Of a DNA stretch of 64,000 nucleotides, positions 36,701 to 43,864 are shown piece after piece; positions within the stretch are counted from its first letter, which is position 1, and the number at the start of each line of letters is the position of its first letter. Source of the DNA: Achatina immaculata (taxonomy: Eukaryota; Mollusca; Gastropoda; Stylommatophora; Achatinidae); contig CM019700.1 of NCBI GenBank assembly GCA_009760885.1, positions 10,001 to 74,000 of the forward strand. The letters run 5' to 3'. The notes under the pieces were generated by a model. The model was not told where the DNA came from. It searched no databases and was given only the letters and a program-made list of their open reading frames with translations. A program made the position numbers and the translations under genes.

Positions 36701-39317
36701 TAGGGTAACTTCTCACACACACACTGAGATAACTGGGCAACACTTCTCACAGAGACAGCCTTAGGACAACTTCTCTCATGCACGGAGAAACAGACTTCTT
36801 GGTAAGGCTCCATGATTTGCTTCACATAATGGGATATTTCATGTTAATTTCCTCTCTCCATCTTTTGTGTGGGCGGCCTATTCCTCTGTTATCTGTAGAT
36901 CTTAATGTGAATGTGTGTCTGGAGGTAACCGTGTAACATGGCCACATCATCTGGCTTGCTGTTTCTGGATATACTGTAACACTGGTGTTACTCCAACCTT
37001 TGCCCTGATGGTGTCATTTCTTATCTGATCTCTTCTTGTCACATTTTGTATTCTCCTTCAACATCTCATTTCTGTTGTGATGATTTTTCTTTTGTTCTTG
37101 GCTGTTTGTGTCCATGTTTGACATTGATATCATAGAGTTGGAAGAAAACTGTATTGTACAGTGCTCTTTTTGTTTCAGTTGTGATGTATTTGTTTTTCAG
37201 TAAAGGAGTAATTTGTCCAGTGACTTGATTTGCTTTATTGCATCTGTTCTTAATCCCAGCGTCAATTGTCCCTGACGATGATATTATGCTACCCAGGTAT
37301 TTGAAATGTTTCACTTGTTTCAAGGGCTGGTTGTCTAGGAAGATTTTTGTTTGGATTTCTTCTCTTGCTATGGTCATGACTTCCGTTTTTATTTTCAGCG
37401 CTGATCTTCATGTTGTGGCTTTGCTAAATTATCCATGTTCTGCTGTAGGTCTTTCTCTGATGTGGCTTAAGTGCTTGATCGTCAGCATAAAAGGAGTTCG
37501 TTTATGGTCCTCCTGTTGGGTATGTCTTCTGGAAGGTGTTGTTGGTTTATTGACATTCTTTCAGGGGTTTGGCTGTTGGGCAACTTTGTGGTGGAGTTTT
37601 TACAGTGTATGTTAGCTTCTTTGCAGATGTTGTCAGTGTATGTTATGAATAATAAAGGAGATAGTACACAGCCCTGCCTCACTCCAGTGTCCTGCATTTG
37701 TTCTAACTGTACACTGACTGTTTTCGTATACATTTTTGCATAGGTTGATCAGATGTATGCTAACTCCATAATGCTGTAAGATTTCCCAGTTTATATTTAT
37801 CTACTCTATTGAATGCTTTTTCTTGGTCTACATAAGCTATGTGCAATATCTGATTGTGTTCAGCCGATTTGTCTGTTAGTTGTCTTAGGGAAAAGATGGT
37901 ATCTGTACAGCTTCTATTTTTTCTAAATCCCATCTGAGTTTCATTTAACTGTGGTTCAATCACTGGTCGCAGTCTGTTCTCTAGGATCTTGCAGAACACT
38001 TTTCCAGTATGGCTTAGCAGTGAGATGCCTCTATATTGGTTGCAGTCCCTTTTACTGCTATTTTTCTTCATATTGGAACAATTACAACATTTCTCCAGTC
38101 CTGTGGTGTTTCTTGTTTTTCCCATACCAAGTTATAGAGTCTGTGAAGCCAAGCTATTCCAACCTTTTTCACACATTTGATTAACTCATTGGGTATTCCA
38201 TCATATCCTGGGGCTTTGTTCATTGGGGCCTTTCTGATGGCTTCTCTGGTTTCAGCTTGTAGTAATGTCTGGTTCAAGTTCTATGGGCCCAACTGTGTTG
38301 TTATCATGAGTCTGGCATGCCTCTGATGGTATATTGAGTAACTTGTCAAAGTGCTGTCTTCATCGCTGTACCACCCTCTCTGGTTCTCATAGTAGATCAC
38401 CATTATCACAATCTCTGTTGGGTCGAAGTGCTCTGCTCGCTTTCTCATTGCACTGATATTTTTTATAAAATATGTTCATAGCTTCTTTGTTATTGTTGTT
38501 TAATACTTCGCTGTATTCCTACCATGATGTTACTTTTGCTTCTTTTATTACCTGCCTCTGGGGGCGAAGACGCCCGATAAGGTAATCAGCGACCCATAGC
38601 TGACCAAGACCCTGTCCCATCTCTCCGTGGTACCCCCAGTAACAGGCATAGCCTGGCTAACAGGGCAGGGATCTCCATAGTCCCCATGGTGGTGGAGTCT
38701 GGTAAAGAAGCATTGCACACTCCCTGATTTTTAGCTGTACTCCGGGACTGAAAGAGTAGCCGCCATAACCCGCTCCCACGCCGATACGATGCTGTGCCTC
38801 AACACCGGCTGCAAAGAACAGCTCGCTGTTACAGGGAATTGGTACAAGTAATTACCTGCTTCGAGTGCCTTCTTGCAATTCGGTATTCACTGTAGTCATG
38901 CTCCTGCTTACTTCTGATCCTTTTTTTTTTTTTTTACAACCTCTTTCACCTCATCATTCCACCATGTTGTTATTTTCATATAGAGAGAAACTATCAAGGC
39001 ATGGAAGCAAGCTGTGAGCATAGGCAAGATAAACAATGGATGAGGTGTTTTCAGAAGGTGGATAAGACTGATGATGAATGACCTAGTCTCAGCTTTTGTT
39101 TGATCAAAGTGAAATCTCTCCCCAGACCCTGTCGGCAGCAGTCAGGAAGAAACACACGGCTGAGGATAGAAGACCGTCTGTGTCGTATGTTGGCTATGCC
39201 GGGCTCGCCATATTGTCCGCCATATTTGGCAGTATTTTAATCTTAGATTTGACCTCCTGCGCCGGAGCACATGAAAAGGTCAAGAATAAACAAAACAAAG
39301 TCAAGGTCGCGGACTAG
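16857..39317 (+). CDS. Transmembrane C-type lectin-domain protein, six exons (16857-16947, 19336-19554, 26332-26505, 30562-30588, 30754-31460, 39126-39317)
   Basis: Six exons join with GT-AG borders and matching phases (phase 1 at the first four introns, phase 0 at the last), giving 1,410 nt and 469 residues. Order: signal peptide (about 1-30), long-form C-type lectin domain (about 32-168), Thr/Ser-rich mucin-like stalk (172-360), Cys/Pro cluster [13 protein letters not shown] (364-376), a helix-like stretch ending VDKK, a transmembrane segment (about 425-446) and a Lys-rich cytoplasmic tail of about 20 residues. The six cysteines of a long-form domain are present (SSLC, YELC, DSC, KDC, SDC, YIC), as is a WIGL-like AWVGAMW. 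The calcium-site motifs look degenerate: TPD stands where EPN or QPD is expected and KLD where WND is expected, so calcium-dependent sugar binding is doubtful. The VDKK-TLS membrane tail resembles one that I recall in molluscan CUB and lectin receptors. The likely role is a cell-surface recognition receptor; the ligand is unknown. Introns total about 21 kb and are almost wholly repeats and transposons. Confidence 0.85.
16966..17075. repeat. 24-bp repeat (TTATATCTACGACATTGTGT), 4-5 units, intron 1
   Basis: Starts about 18 bp after the exon 1 donor. Confidence 0.9.
17076..17534. other. Intron 1 spacer with a 21-base G tract
   Basis: The G run is at 17332-17352. No other feature was seen. Confidence 0.7.
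17535..18240. repeat. 27-bp minisatellite (GATGATGATGTCTGCTGTTG), 26 units, intron 1
   Basis: The period is a multiple of three with no stop, so both strands show a 247-codon frame of low-complexity repeat. Confidence 0.95.
18290..19020. repeat. 32/35-bp minisatellite (GATGTTGCTGGCTGCTGCTG), intron 1
   Basis: Units differ by one GAT triplet before GCTAGCACC. Confidence 0.95.
19196..19270. repeat. 24-bp triplicate (TCTGTTTGTTCTACAAACCT), intron 1 end
   Basis: Three perfect copies about 65 bp before the exon 2 acceptor. Confidence 0.92.
19336..19554 (+). CDS. Exon 2 of the lectin gene: N-terminal half of the C-type lectin domain
   Basis: The acceptor is CTTGTTCCTCAG after a pyrimidine-rich tract and the donor is GGGA|GTGAGC, both phase 1. 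The 73 codons carry the first three lectin cysteines, the pattern [18 protein letters not shown] typical of the first helix and strand, and the core AWVGAMW. An upstream 24-bp triplicate ends about 65 bp before the acceptor, and a minisatellite starts about 17 bp after the donor. Confidence 0.88.
19572..20330. repeat. 18/31-bp minisatellite (TTGTAGACACATATCTTG), intron 2
   Basis: Starts about 17 bp after the exon 2 donor. The first half alternates with GACATGTCTTGTAGATAAAT and the second half is the plain 18-bp unit. Confidence 0.93.
20511..20670. repeat. 45-bp repeat (TGGATTATACCGTACACACC), 4 units
   Basis: Exact 45-bp spacing at 20511, 20556, 20601 and 20646. A 17-base G tract follows at 20707-20723. 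Confidence 0.93.
21658..22931 (+). mobile_element. Mariner transposon, 1,274 bp, perfect 31-bp terminal inverted repeats, TA target site
   Basis: The termini CGAGGGGTGATTGATAAGTT (21658 on) and their exact complement (22901-22931) match over 31 bases and are flanked by TA at 21656-21657 and 22932-22933. The interior encodes a broken mariner transposase. It sits inside the LINE, which itself sits in lectin intron 2. Confidence 0.95.
21824..22866 (+). pseudogene. Mariner transposase, frameshifted
   Basis: Starts [20 protein letters not shown] with the HTH region ([27 protein letters not shown]). The catalytic residues are visible: [21 protein letters not shown] and [14 protein letters not shown] frameshift near 22,440 (before [18 protein letters not shown]), another near 22,700 (before [13 protein letters not shown]) and a stop near 22,775 inactivate it. 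Between the second and third Asp there are 32 residues, not the 34 usual in mariners. Confidence 0.9.
23045..23845. mobile_element. About 800-bp unclassified insertion within the LINE
   Basis: LINE coding sequence stops at AATGAGGAGAG and resumes at AGGCCATTGAAAATATTG. The DNA between has no recognised coding sequence, contains three 68-bp repeats (23,393-23,596) and AGCACACCC motifs near 23,205 and 23,812-23,830. No clear terminal repeats or target duplication were found. Confidence 0.5.
23393..23596. repeat. 68-bp repeat, 3 units (and again at 25279-25482)
   Basis: Unit with TCTAGCCAAGTTACTAGGAT and GAGTTCAAGCTGGCTAACA. The second set belongs to the duplicated copy. Confidence 0.93.
24164..24817 (+). 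mobile_element. Mariner 3' half, duplicated copy
   Basis: Identical in peptide to the first copy from [10 protein letters not shown] onward, with the right terminal repeat at 24787-24817. It arose by the 1,886-bp duplication, not by transposition. Confidence 0.93.
26052..26331. other. Intron 2 end before lectin exon 3
   Basis: Non-repetitive apart from two ATCTCACTGTATG phrases. It ends in a usable acceptor. Confidence 0.6.
26332..26505 (+). CDS. Exon 3 of the lectin gene: C-terminal half of the C-type lectin domain
   Basis: The acceptor is ACATATAG. The first two bases complete Asn from exon 2 and continue as [10 protein letters not shown], then [13 protein letters not shown] and [10 protein letters not shown], in the order expected for a C-type lectin fold. 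The donor AAAG|GTTTCT is weak at its 3' side, but it is the only one that leaves phase 1 and joins in frame to the YICE micro-exon. If it were not used, the frame would run about 15 codons into the intronic minisatellite and stop. Confidence 0.83.
26517..27225. repeat. 50-bp minisatellite, 14 units, intron 3
   Basis: Unit GCTAGTTTTTGCTAGAGACA then TGTTTTCTCCATTATAATGT. Begins about 11 bp after the exon 3 donor. Confidence 0.95.
27370..27742. repeat. 22-bp minisatellite (GTGGTAATGTTTTCCACTAA), left part
   Basis: Same array as 29009-29365, split by the 1.26-kb insertion. Confidence 0.93.
27743..29008 (-). mobile_element. 1.26-kb noncoding retroelement-like insertion sharing the LINE 3' tail
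   Basis: It splits a 22-bp minisatellite. On the minus strand it ends GCGAACGAAGAAGAAGAAG, the same end as the I-like LINE (complement of 1311-1332). Inside are two arrays: three units of about 88 bp (27,970-28,240; GGACTTTCTCACCGGAAAAC) and four of about 110 bp (28,370-28,930; ATATGCCTAAACCGGC, GGTCGGTCACGTCC). No long frame or RT motif exists. Flanks are ATGTTTTCCAC and ATGTTTTTCAC, a possible target duplication confounded by the array itself. Most likely a non-autonomous partner or a 5'-UTR-like remnant. Confidence 0.65.
29009..29365. repeat. 22-bp minisatellite, right part
   Basis: Continuation of the array at 27370-27742, unit ACTGTGGTAATGTTTTTCAC. Confidence 0.93.
29515..29698. repeat. 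30-bp minisatellite (GAGATTTCACGTCGGCGTCA), 6 units
   Basis: In-frame period, low-complexity frame only. Confidence 0.94.
29775..29880. repeat. 38-bp repeat (CCACCGACATGGAAATAGCC), about 3 units
   Basis: Alternating GGTAATAGC and GGAAATAGC half-units. Confidence 0.85.
29882..30561. other. Intron 3 end: spacer plus TGTAGTGTA-type repeat at 30250-30500
   Basis: The first 370 bp hold nothing recognised. Then comes a loose TGTAATGTGTAGTGTAGTGT array, then the exon 4 acceptor. Confidence 0.7.
30562..30588 (+). CDS. Exon 4 of the lectin gene: 27-nt micro-exon carrying the last lectin cysteine
   Basis: Flanked by a good acceptor (ATCTTATTTCCAG) and a consensus donor (ATG|GTAAGT). Its nine codons read AYICEELPY once the preceding G is added, which is the classic Y-I/V-C-E end of a C-type lectin domain. 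Without it the domain lacks the cysteine that pairs with the first-helix cysteine. Phase is 1 on both sides, so skipping would be frame-neutral but would break the fold. Confidence 0.82.
30647..30726. repeat. (ATGG)n microsatellite, intron 4
   Basis: About 20 copies of GGAT with one GACG variant, filling half of the 165-bp intron. Confidence 0.97.
30754..31460 (+). CDS. Exon 5 of the lectin gene: Thr-rich stalk and Cys/Pro cluster
   Basis: The acceptor is CATTGTTTCAG and the donor AAAAAA|GTAAGC (phase 0). About 235 codons are dominated by Thr, Ser and Ala. They include two copies of a 17-residue unit (SATTAPVVT) and a run of 18-bp in-frame repeats reading [10 protein letters not shown] or TELTM (30996-31206). 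Such a stalk is expected to be densely O-glycosylated. It ends in [13 protein letters not shown] and then an acidic, amphipathic stretch leading to VDKK. Confidence 0.83.
31480..32250. repeat. 43-bp minisatellite, about 17 units, intron 5
   Basis: Unit TGTCTGTCTAGACGTTTTCC then ATGTATGTTTCAGTGTCATT. Starts about 20 bp after the exon 5 donor. Confidence 0.95.
32285..33066. repeat. 21-bp minisatellite (GTTAGATCAGTTCTTCCATC), left part
   Basis: Many degenerate units; interrupted by an RTE-like fragment and resumed at 33402. Confidence 0.92.
33067..33401 (+). mobile_element. RTE-like LINE 3' end inserted in the 21-bp minisatellite
   Basis: Frame pieces read [11 protein letters not shown], then [39 protein letters not shown] and [16 protein letters not shown], the C-terminus of RTE-like LINEs. 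It has stops and frame changes. It ends in (AG)n at 33,382-33,401. This is a different family from the copy at 7,183. Confidence 0.85.
33402..33930. repeat. 21-bp minisatellite, right part, with a 48-bp triplicate at 33628-33775
   Basis: GATCAGTTCTCC-type units. The triplicate contains CATGTTATTTCATCTGGTAC. Confidence 0.9.
33945..35335. repeat. 35-bp minisatellite, about 40 units
   Basis: Unit CTACAGATAAGCATGAACTA then ACATCTGCCTGTAAA. Alternation of ACATCTGCC and GTATCTGCC units suggests 70-bp higher-order steps. Confidence 0.95.
35390..35700. repeat. About 23-bp degenerate repeat (AACTTGGGGATGCTAGTGGG)
   Basis: Purine-rich units with ACATGGGGATGGTAGAGGG variants. Confidence 0.85.
35772..36780. 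repeat. 33-bp minisatellite, about 30 units
   Basis: Unit CCACACACAGAGATAACATT then AGGGCAACTATTC. The period keeps several frames open on both strands without any real protein. Confidence 0.95.
36790..38985 (-). mobile_element. RTE-like LINE, 5'-truncated, with a 295-bp insert
   Basis: The minus strand reads [139 protein letters not shown] and [20 protein letters not shown]. Stops and frameshifts are scattered through it, and the YADD block is missing or scrambled. It lies in lectin intron 5 and ends about 140 bp before exon 6. Confidence 0.85.
38556..38850. mobile_element. 295-bp insertion with 9-bp target duplication inside the RTE copy
   Basis: ATTACCTGC occurs at 38547-38555 and 38851-38859. 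Removing the 295 bases and one copy restores the LINE reading SKQVIKEAK without a break. One end carries a GGGCG-AAGA-CGCCC hairpin. There are no terminal inverted repeats and no A tail, so it may be a SINE or a small unclassified element. Confidence 0.85.
39126..39317 (+). CDS. Exon 6 of the lectin gene: transmembrane segment and cytoplasmic tail
   Basis: The acceptor is ATCTCTCCCCAG, phase 0. It reads [18 protein letters not shown], then a hydrophobic span [20 protein letters not shown], then a Lys-rich tail and a TAG at 39315-39317. It follows directly on VDKK of exon 5, rebuilding a tail type (VDKK-TLS, basic loop, transmembrane helix, LDL) that I recall from molluscan receptors. The stop codon lies within a 13-bp sequence duplicated by a Penelope-like insertion. 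Confidence 0.85.
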   Translation, partial: TLSAAVRKKHTAEDRRPSVSYVGYAGLAILSAIFGSILILDLTSCAGAHEKVKNKQNKVKVAD

Positions 39318-39326
39318 AAGACCTGA
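39314..39326. repeat. 13-bp target site duplication, left copy (CTAGAAGACCTGA)
   Basis: Identical to 40434-40446. It contains the lectin stop codon TAG. Confidence 0.85.
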
Positions 39327-39455
39327 GTAACACACAATAATGAGTGTATAAGTATACAACTATACACGAAGCGCTGCAGTAAAGCTGTGATACCAGAATT
39401 TGTATAAAATCGGAAAAAAAGTAGGAGCAGCTTTATTACTTAACGATTACAAAGT

Positions 39456-39486
39456 TGTGACGTTTCGGCGTGAGCCTTAATCATAC
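39456..39486 (-). ncRNA. Hammerhead-like motif, left end of the Penelope-like element (partner at 40347-40380, plus strand)
   Basis: The sequence TGATTAAGGCTCACGCCGAA resembles the core CTGATGA-stem-GAAA of hammerhead ribozymes found in Penelope ends. Two core positions differ, so it is probably inactive. Confidence 0.45.
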
Positions 39487-39903
39487 AAAAACATACAGGA
39501 CGAAGAAATAGAGAGAGGAGATAAAGTATAGATTCACATGAATACTATTTTTTAAAGTATATATACATATAATAATGGATAGAGCACTTAGCTGCAACTG
39601 TAAGATATGGCTTGTCCTACGCTGTGTGTCAGAAATGAGCATTGTAGAGCGTAGAGAGTGTTTAAATGGAGACCTGTGATGTGTGGTCGGTGGGTCGTAA
39701 CTGGGGGTGGTGGATGGGGAAACCGTGGAGGGGAGAGAGAGTGGTACACTGTTAACCTAGCCAGGAGAAGGTGAAACAGATGATTATAGTTAGGGTAGAG
39801 GGGTTGTAATTTGATGCTGTGAGGAGGTTCTGAGCTATGTGTAACAAGTGAGAAGGGAGTGGAGCTTAGTAGAGAGGGATTATAATTGATGAAGAAGAGG
39901 ATG

Positions 39904-40245
39904 TTAGGCGTAACTGAATAGCGAGTTTAACCTGTGTGGTTCCAGCGTCCCATAATCCTGAATATAGCGGTTCTCAAGCACTAGGCGGCTTGTGTTATCT
40001 GTGTGACACTGTTTGATGGCCGTTACCATAAAATCAGATTTGCCTCTGTGGTTGAAGCCATTGAAATGATTTGGGACTGGTTTCGAAGCATGCTGGGCGA
40101 TGTCGTACAGACGTTTTTTGCTTGCGGTCTCCTAATCTGAGGCCAGTTTCACCAATTTACATTATCCTGCATCTTTTGCAAACAATGACATATATCACAT
40201 TAAGGGAGTCGCATGTGAATCCCTCATGAAGAGTGAGGATGGTTT
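39904..40245 (-). pseudogene. GIY-YIG endonuclease C-terminal domain of the Penelope-like element
   Basis: Reads TILTLHEGFTCDSLNVIYVI, VCKRCRIM, a stop in place of the YIG tyrosine, then IGETGLRLGDR. After a frameshift it continues with LYDIAQHASKPVPNHFNG, KSDFMVTAIKQCHTDN, LENRYIQDYGTLEPH and NSLFSYA, with a stop at 39904. Order and motifs match Penelope endonucleases. Confidence 0.88.
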
Positions 40246-40446
40246 GAGGCCTCGTATATATATATATATATATATACTTTAAAAAATAGTATTAATGTGA
40301 ATCTATACTTTATCTCCTCTCTCTATTTCTTCGTCCTGTATGTTTTTGTATGATTAAGGCTCACGCCGAAACGTCACAACTTTGTAATTGTTAAGTAAAA
40401 AGCTGCTCCTACTTCTTCCGTAGTTGATAGATTCTAGAAGACCTGA

Positions 40447-40790
40447 ATGGTCTGTCTGGGACGTACAGGTTGTTGTCCAGCAGGCGTGCTGCGTCAGCTG
40501 TTATAGTCAACCATACAATCAGCCGAGAGTTGTCCATGCTGAGTTTGAACGCAGAAATATGGCCGACCATGCAGGAACAAATAAACAAGAATCAACTGGC
40601 AGGAAACAGTGATATGCTGAGAGGGTGACTGCTTTTGTGTGTGTGTGTGGGGGGGGGGACAACAAAATATAGCACACTTTATTTATTGCACTTGCTACAA
40701 CCTTGCACATTGTTATAAATAAATGGTTGTTTAAGGGGAAGATGTGTCTCTCTCATCGACAGCTATCGGTACGCCACTGTCACGCAGACT
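40447..40790 (+). other. Displaced 3' UTR of the lectin gene with candidate poly(A) signals
   Basis: Removing the Penelope-like element and one copy of its 13-bp target repeat joins the stop codon to this stretch. AATAAA occurs at 40580-40585 and 40718-40723. Assignment as UTR is inference. Confidence 0.45.
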
Positions 40791-40990
40791 TTGACCTCTT
40801 GTTGTCTGTGAACTCTACAACTTTGACATCTTGTTGTGTGTGAACTCTACAACTTTGACCTCTTGTTGTGTGTGTGAACTCTACAACTTTGACCTCTTGT
40901 TGTGTGTGTGAACTCTACAACTTTGACCTCTCGTTGTCTGTGACCTCAACAACTTTGACCTCTTGTTGTCGTGAACTCTAAAACTTTGAC
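40790..40990. repeat. About 32-bp repeat (GAACTCTACAACTTTGACCT), 6 units
   Basis: Length varies through TGTG steps. Confidence 0.9.
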
Positions 40991-41198
40991 CCGGAAATAA
41001 GAAACTCACTTCACAATTACAGACGAAAAAAAAATAGTCTGCAGGAGATGACAAGTGACTAATATCTATAAATAATAATATCTATAAATAAATTAAAGCT
41101 GAGGAACTTGTGCGTGTACGGCAGCGCGCGCGAGTGTGTGTGTGAATGTATGTATGAGTCTGATGTTTACAACTTTTCCTCATTTATTTACAAGTAAT

Positions 41199-41411
41199 TT
41201 AGATGTCAACTTTTTCTGATGTGTAAGCAGTTTTCCCACACACACAATGCAACTTTAACAGATGACAAGGTGAAGGCCGCTGTGCATGAAACCAAGATAT
41301 TTTACAGACGACGGCTGTTACATCATTCTCAGTAACTTCTGTCCAGTTATCGTCCTTGTAGGAGCTGTGGACAGATATCTGTGATGACGAGAACTCTACC
41401 TTCTCGGCCAT
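41199..41411 (-). CDS. Possible terminal exon of an unknown gene (70 codons)
   Basis: On the minus strand a frame opens MAEKVEFSSSQISVHSS just after an acceptor-like TTTAAAACTTTACAAG and ends at TAA. The first 30 codons look coding (varied, acidic, no repeats: DDNWTEVTENDVTAVV); the rest is less convincing. No family is recognised. It could equally be 3' UTR. Confidence 0.25.
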   Translation of the reverse strand: MAEKVEFSSSQISVHSSYKDDNWTEVTENDVTAVVCKISWFHAQRPSPCHLLKLHCVCGKTAYTSEKVDI

Positions 41412-41434
41412 TTCTTGTAAAGTTTTAAAGTATA

Positions 41435-41905
41435 AATGAAATGAAGATGGTCGAGATTGATAACAAAAATAATAAATAAAATGAAGATGACAGAGACTGA
41501 TAACAAAAATGAAATGAAGATGACAGAGATTGATAACAAAAATGAAATGAAGATGACAGAGATTGATAACAAAAATAATAAATGAAATGAAATGTCAGAG
41601 ATTGACAATACAACTAATAAATGAAATGAAATGTCAGAGATTGACAATACAACTAATAAATGAAATGAAATGTCAGAGATTGACAATACAACTAATAAAT
41701 GAAATGAAATGTCAGAGATTGACAATACAACTAATAAATGAAATGAAATGTCAGAGATTGACAATACAACTAATAAATGAAATGAAAATGGCGGAGGTTG
41801 GACAATACAACTAATAAACGAAATGAAAATGTCAGAGATTGACAATACAACTAATAAATGAAATGAAAATGGCGGAGGTTGGACAATACAACTAATAAAT
41901 AACAG
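41435..41905. repeat. 39-bp minisatellite, about 12 units
   Basis: Unit AGATTGACAATACAACTAAT then AAATGAAATGAAATGTCAG. The first few units are shorter (GATAACAAAAATGAAATG). Confidence 0.94.
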
Positions 41906-42344
41906 TATTTTTTAAAAATGGCAACAGACGACGGCAACCACTCACGAACTGTGACGTGATAGCGCCATTTTCTCGTCCGGCAACAAAAGTGTCACCAGCA
42001 AGAACACGCAAGCTGCCCATTCTGTGTCAAGCGCTACAGCCAGGAAACTAGCCAGGCATTTACACGAAGCTGCCATGTCTAAAAGTCGTTAACTTTACTC
42101 CAGTCATGTCTTCAGATCTCCGCTGCGACCTGTCGCACTCGCGTAAATCAATAGTGTTCTGTCTCCGCCTTTCTCGATAGTTTTCTTGTCTAGTTCTTGT
42201 GGTTATTACATCAACAACTTTGTTACACGTGTTAGAATGTAACAGAAATTAAAGTTGTGGTGGGAAAATATCTAAAATGTTAACAGAATGTGAGAATACG
42301 ACAGACGTAAGCAACAGAGTGTGAGAGAGTACCGCAGGAATAGC
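41906..42344. other. Non-repetitive spacer, nothing recognised
   Basis: No frame or splice pattern worth calling. Confidence 0.5.
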
Positions 42345-42580
42345 CAGCAGAATGCGAGAATATAAGAGTGATGAATATGACAGAATGTGAGAATATAAGA
42401 GTGATGAATATGACAGAATGTGAGAATATAAGAGTGATGAATATGACAGAATGTGAGAATATAAGAGTGATGAATATGACAGAATGTGAGAATATAAGAG
42501 TGATGAATATGACAGAATGTGAGAATATAAGAGTGATGAATATGACAGAATGTGAGAATATAAGAGTGATGAATATTAGA
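42345..42580. repeat. 33-bp minisatellite (GAATATGACAGAATGTGAGA), 7 units
   Basis: Near-perfect copies. Diffuse GACAGAATGTGAGA units continue to about 42,810. Confidence 0.95.
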
Positions 42581-42679
42581 ACATATAACAAATAAATACA
42601 CCTGACAGAATGTGAGAAGACAGGAGAAAATTTTGTTTGTTTGTTTAACGTGACATTATGTGAGGGGAAAGGAATATAA

Positions 42680-42757
42680 GTTCTTGTAGTATGGATATAT
42701 TTGTTCTTTTTTTGTGTCCATGATATGTGAAGAACTCTTCTGTAGCATTTACATTCA
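42680..42757 (-). mobile_element. 78-bp fragment of the RTE-like family
   Basis: The minus strand (AATGTAAATGCTACAGAAGA...) matches 48,876-48,955 almost base for base; it encodes CYRRVL and the SILQEL block. Confidence 0.85.
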
Positions 42758-42764
42758 GATGCAA

Positions 42765-43134
42765 AATATAGAGAAAGAATAATTTTGAAAAAATGACAGA
42801 ATGTGAGAGCTGATGAATGATAATGTGGCAATTAGAGGATGTAAGAAAAGAAAGTGACAAGCATATAAAAAACATAAAATAACAACATGGGCAGTGGAAA
42901 AGATGACAAAAAAAATCTTAGAGAGTAAAATCAAGTCATAGAATATAAAAAACAAAAGCTGGAGTTAAGAATGTGACACCATGTAATAGTTATGTGAACT
43001 AGAGATGTGAAAGTATTACTTTCAGAAAACGGTAAGAAAAGGTAAAGAGAGTTGGCAGTGAAAAGATGAGAGCTCTGTTGTTAGATTGTATGTACCACTG
43101 TTTCACAACTTGTCAAACTTTTATATGAACTGAT
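42765..43134. other. AT-rich spacer, nothing recognised
   Basis: Purine-rich on the plus strand. Confidence 0.5.
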
Positions 43135-43400
43135 ATAATCTTTTCTCAGGTTTTGTGTATCTGATCCTATGACATAATCCTGTCCTACATGTTGTGTATC
43201 TGATCCTGTCTGACATAATCCTTATACATGTTGTGTATCTCATCTTCTCTATGTTATAATCTTGTCCTACATGATGTGTATATAATCCTATCATACATGT
43301 TGTGTATCTGATCCTATGATATAATCCTGTCATACATGTTGTGTATCTCATCTTCTCTGTTATAATCTTGTCCTACATGTGTATCTGGTCCTCTCTATGA
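43135..43400. repeat. About 38-bp repeat (TACATGTTGTGTATCTGATC)
   Basis: Six or seven degenerate units. Confidence 0.85.
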
Positions 43401-43864
43401 TATGGTTGTAGTAGTTGCTACAATGCGTTCAGACCAGTTATAGCAACTGGTATATAACAGTTCATTTCACAACAAACAGAAATGTTGTAGACAATACTGT
43501 AGCCAAACTTTATTTTTCATGACGATGGTACAAATCTACACAAGCAGGCAGGCACATACACACAGGAAAACTGTTTACTGAGCATCCTTGCTTTGTTTCA
43601 CACAACAAGAAAGAATGCCTGATCTCAGCTCTAGCACACAAACTGCAGACAAGCATCACCAGTCTCCCCTTCACTTCTTTCATGTCAAATAACACAAACA
43701 AAACTACAAACATCTTCCAGATATTTGGCAATGAGAATTCAGCAACAAATATTTTACCTGCATGATGGCTCTTCAACTTCCTAAGTGATAACATTTAGCC
43801 CCTGTATAAGTTTGAGTCTGTCAAAAGTTGATAAATGAATACCTTTAACATATTAAGTCTGTGT
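43401..43864 (-). other. Non-repetitive segment, possible distal 3' UTR with poly(A) signal
   Basis: TTTATT at 43509-43514 is AATAAA on the minus strand. The segment is unique sequence with no convincing exon. Linking it to the LMBR1-like gene 15 kb away is speculation. Confidence 0.3.

Larger units (their letters stand above)
39327..40433 (-). mobile_element. Penelope-like element fragment with GIY-YIG domain and inverted terminal repeats
   Basis: About 150-bp inverted repeats (39421-39570 and 40262-40412) carry CACGCCGAAACGTC, a sequence typical of the ribozyme-bearing ends of Penelope-like elements. Between them the minus strand encodes the end of a Penelope GIY-YIG endonuclease. A 13-bp direct repeat flanks the whole. 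The RT part is absent. The element sits nine bases after the stop codon of the lectin gene. Confidence 0.85.
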
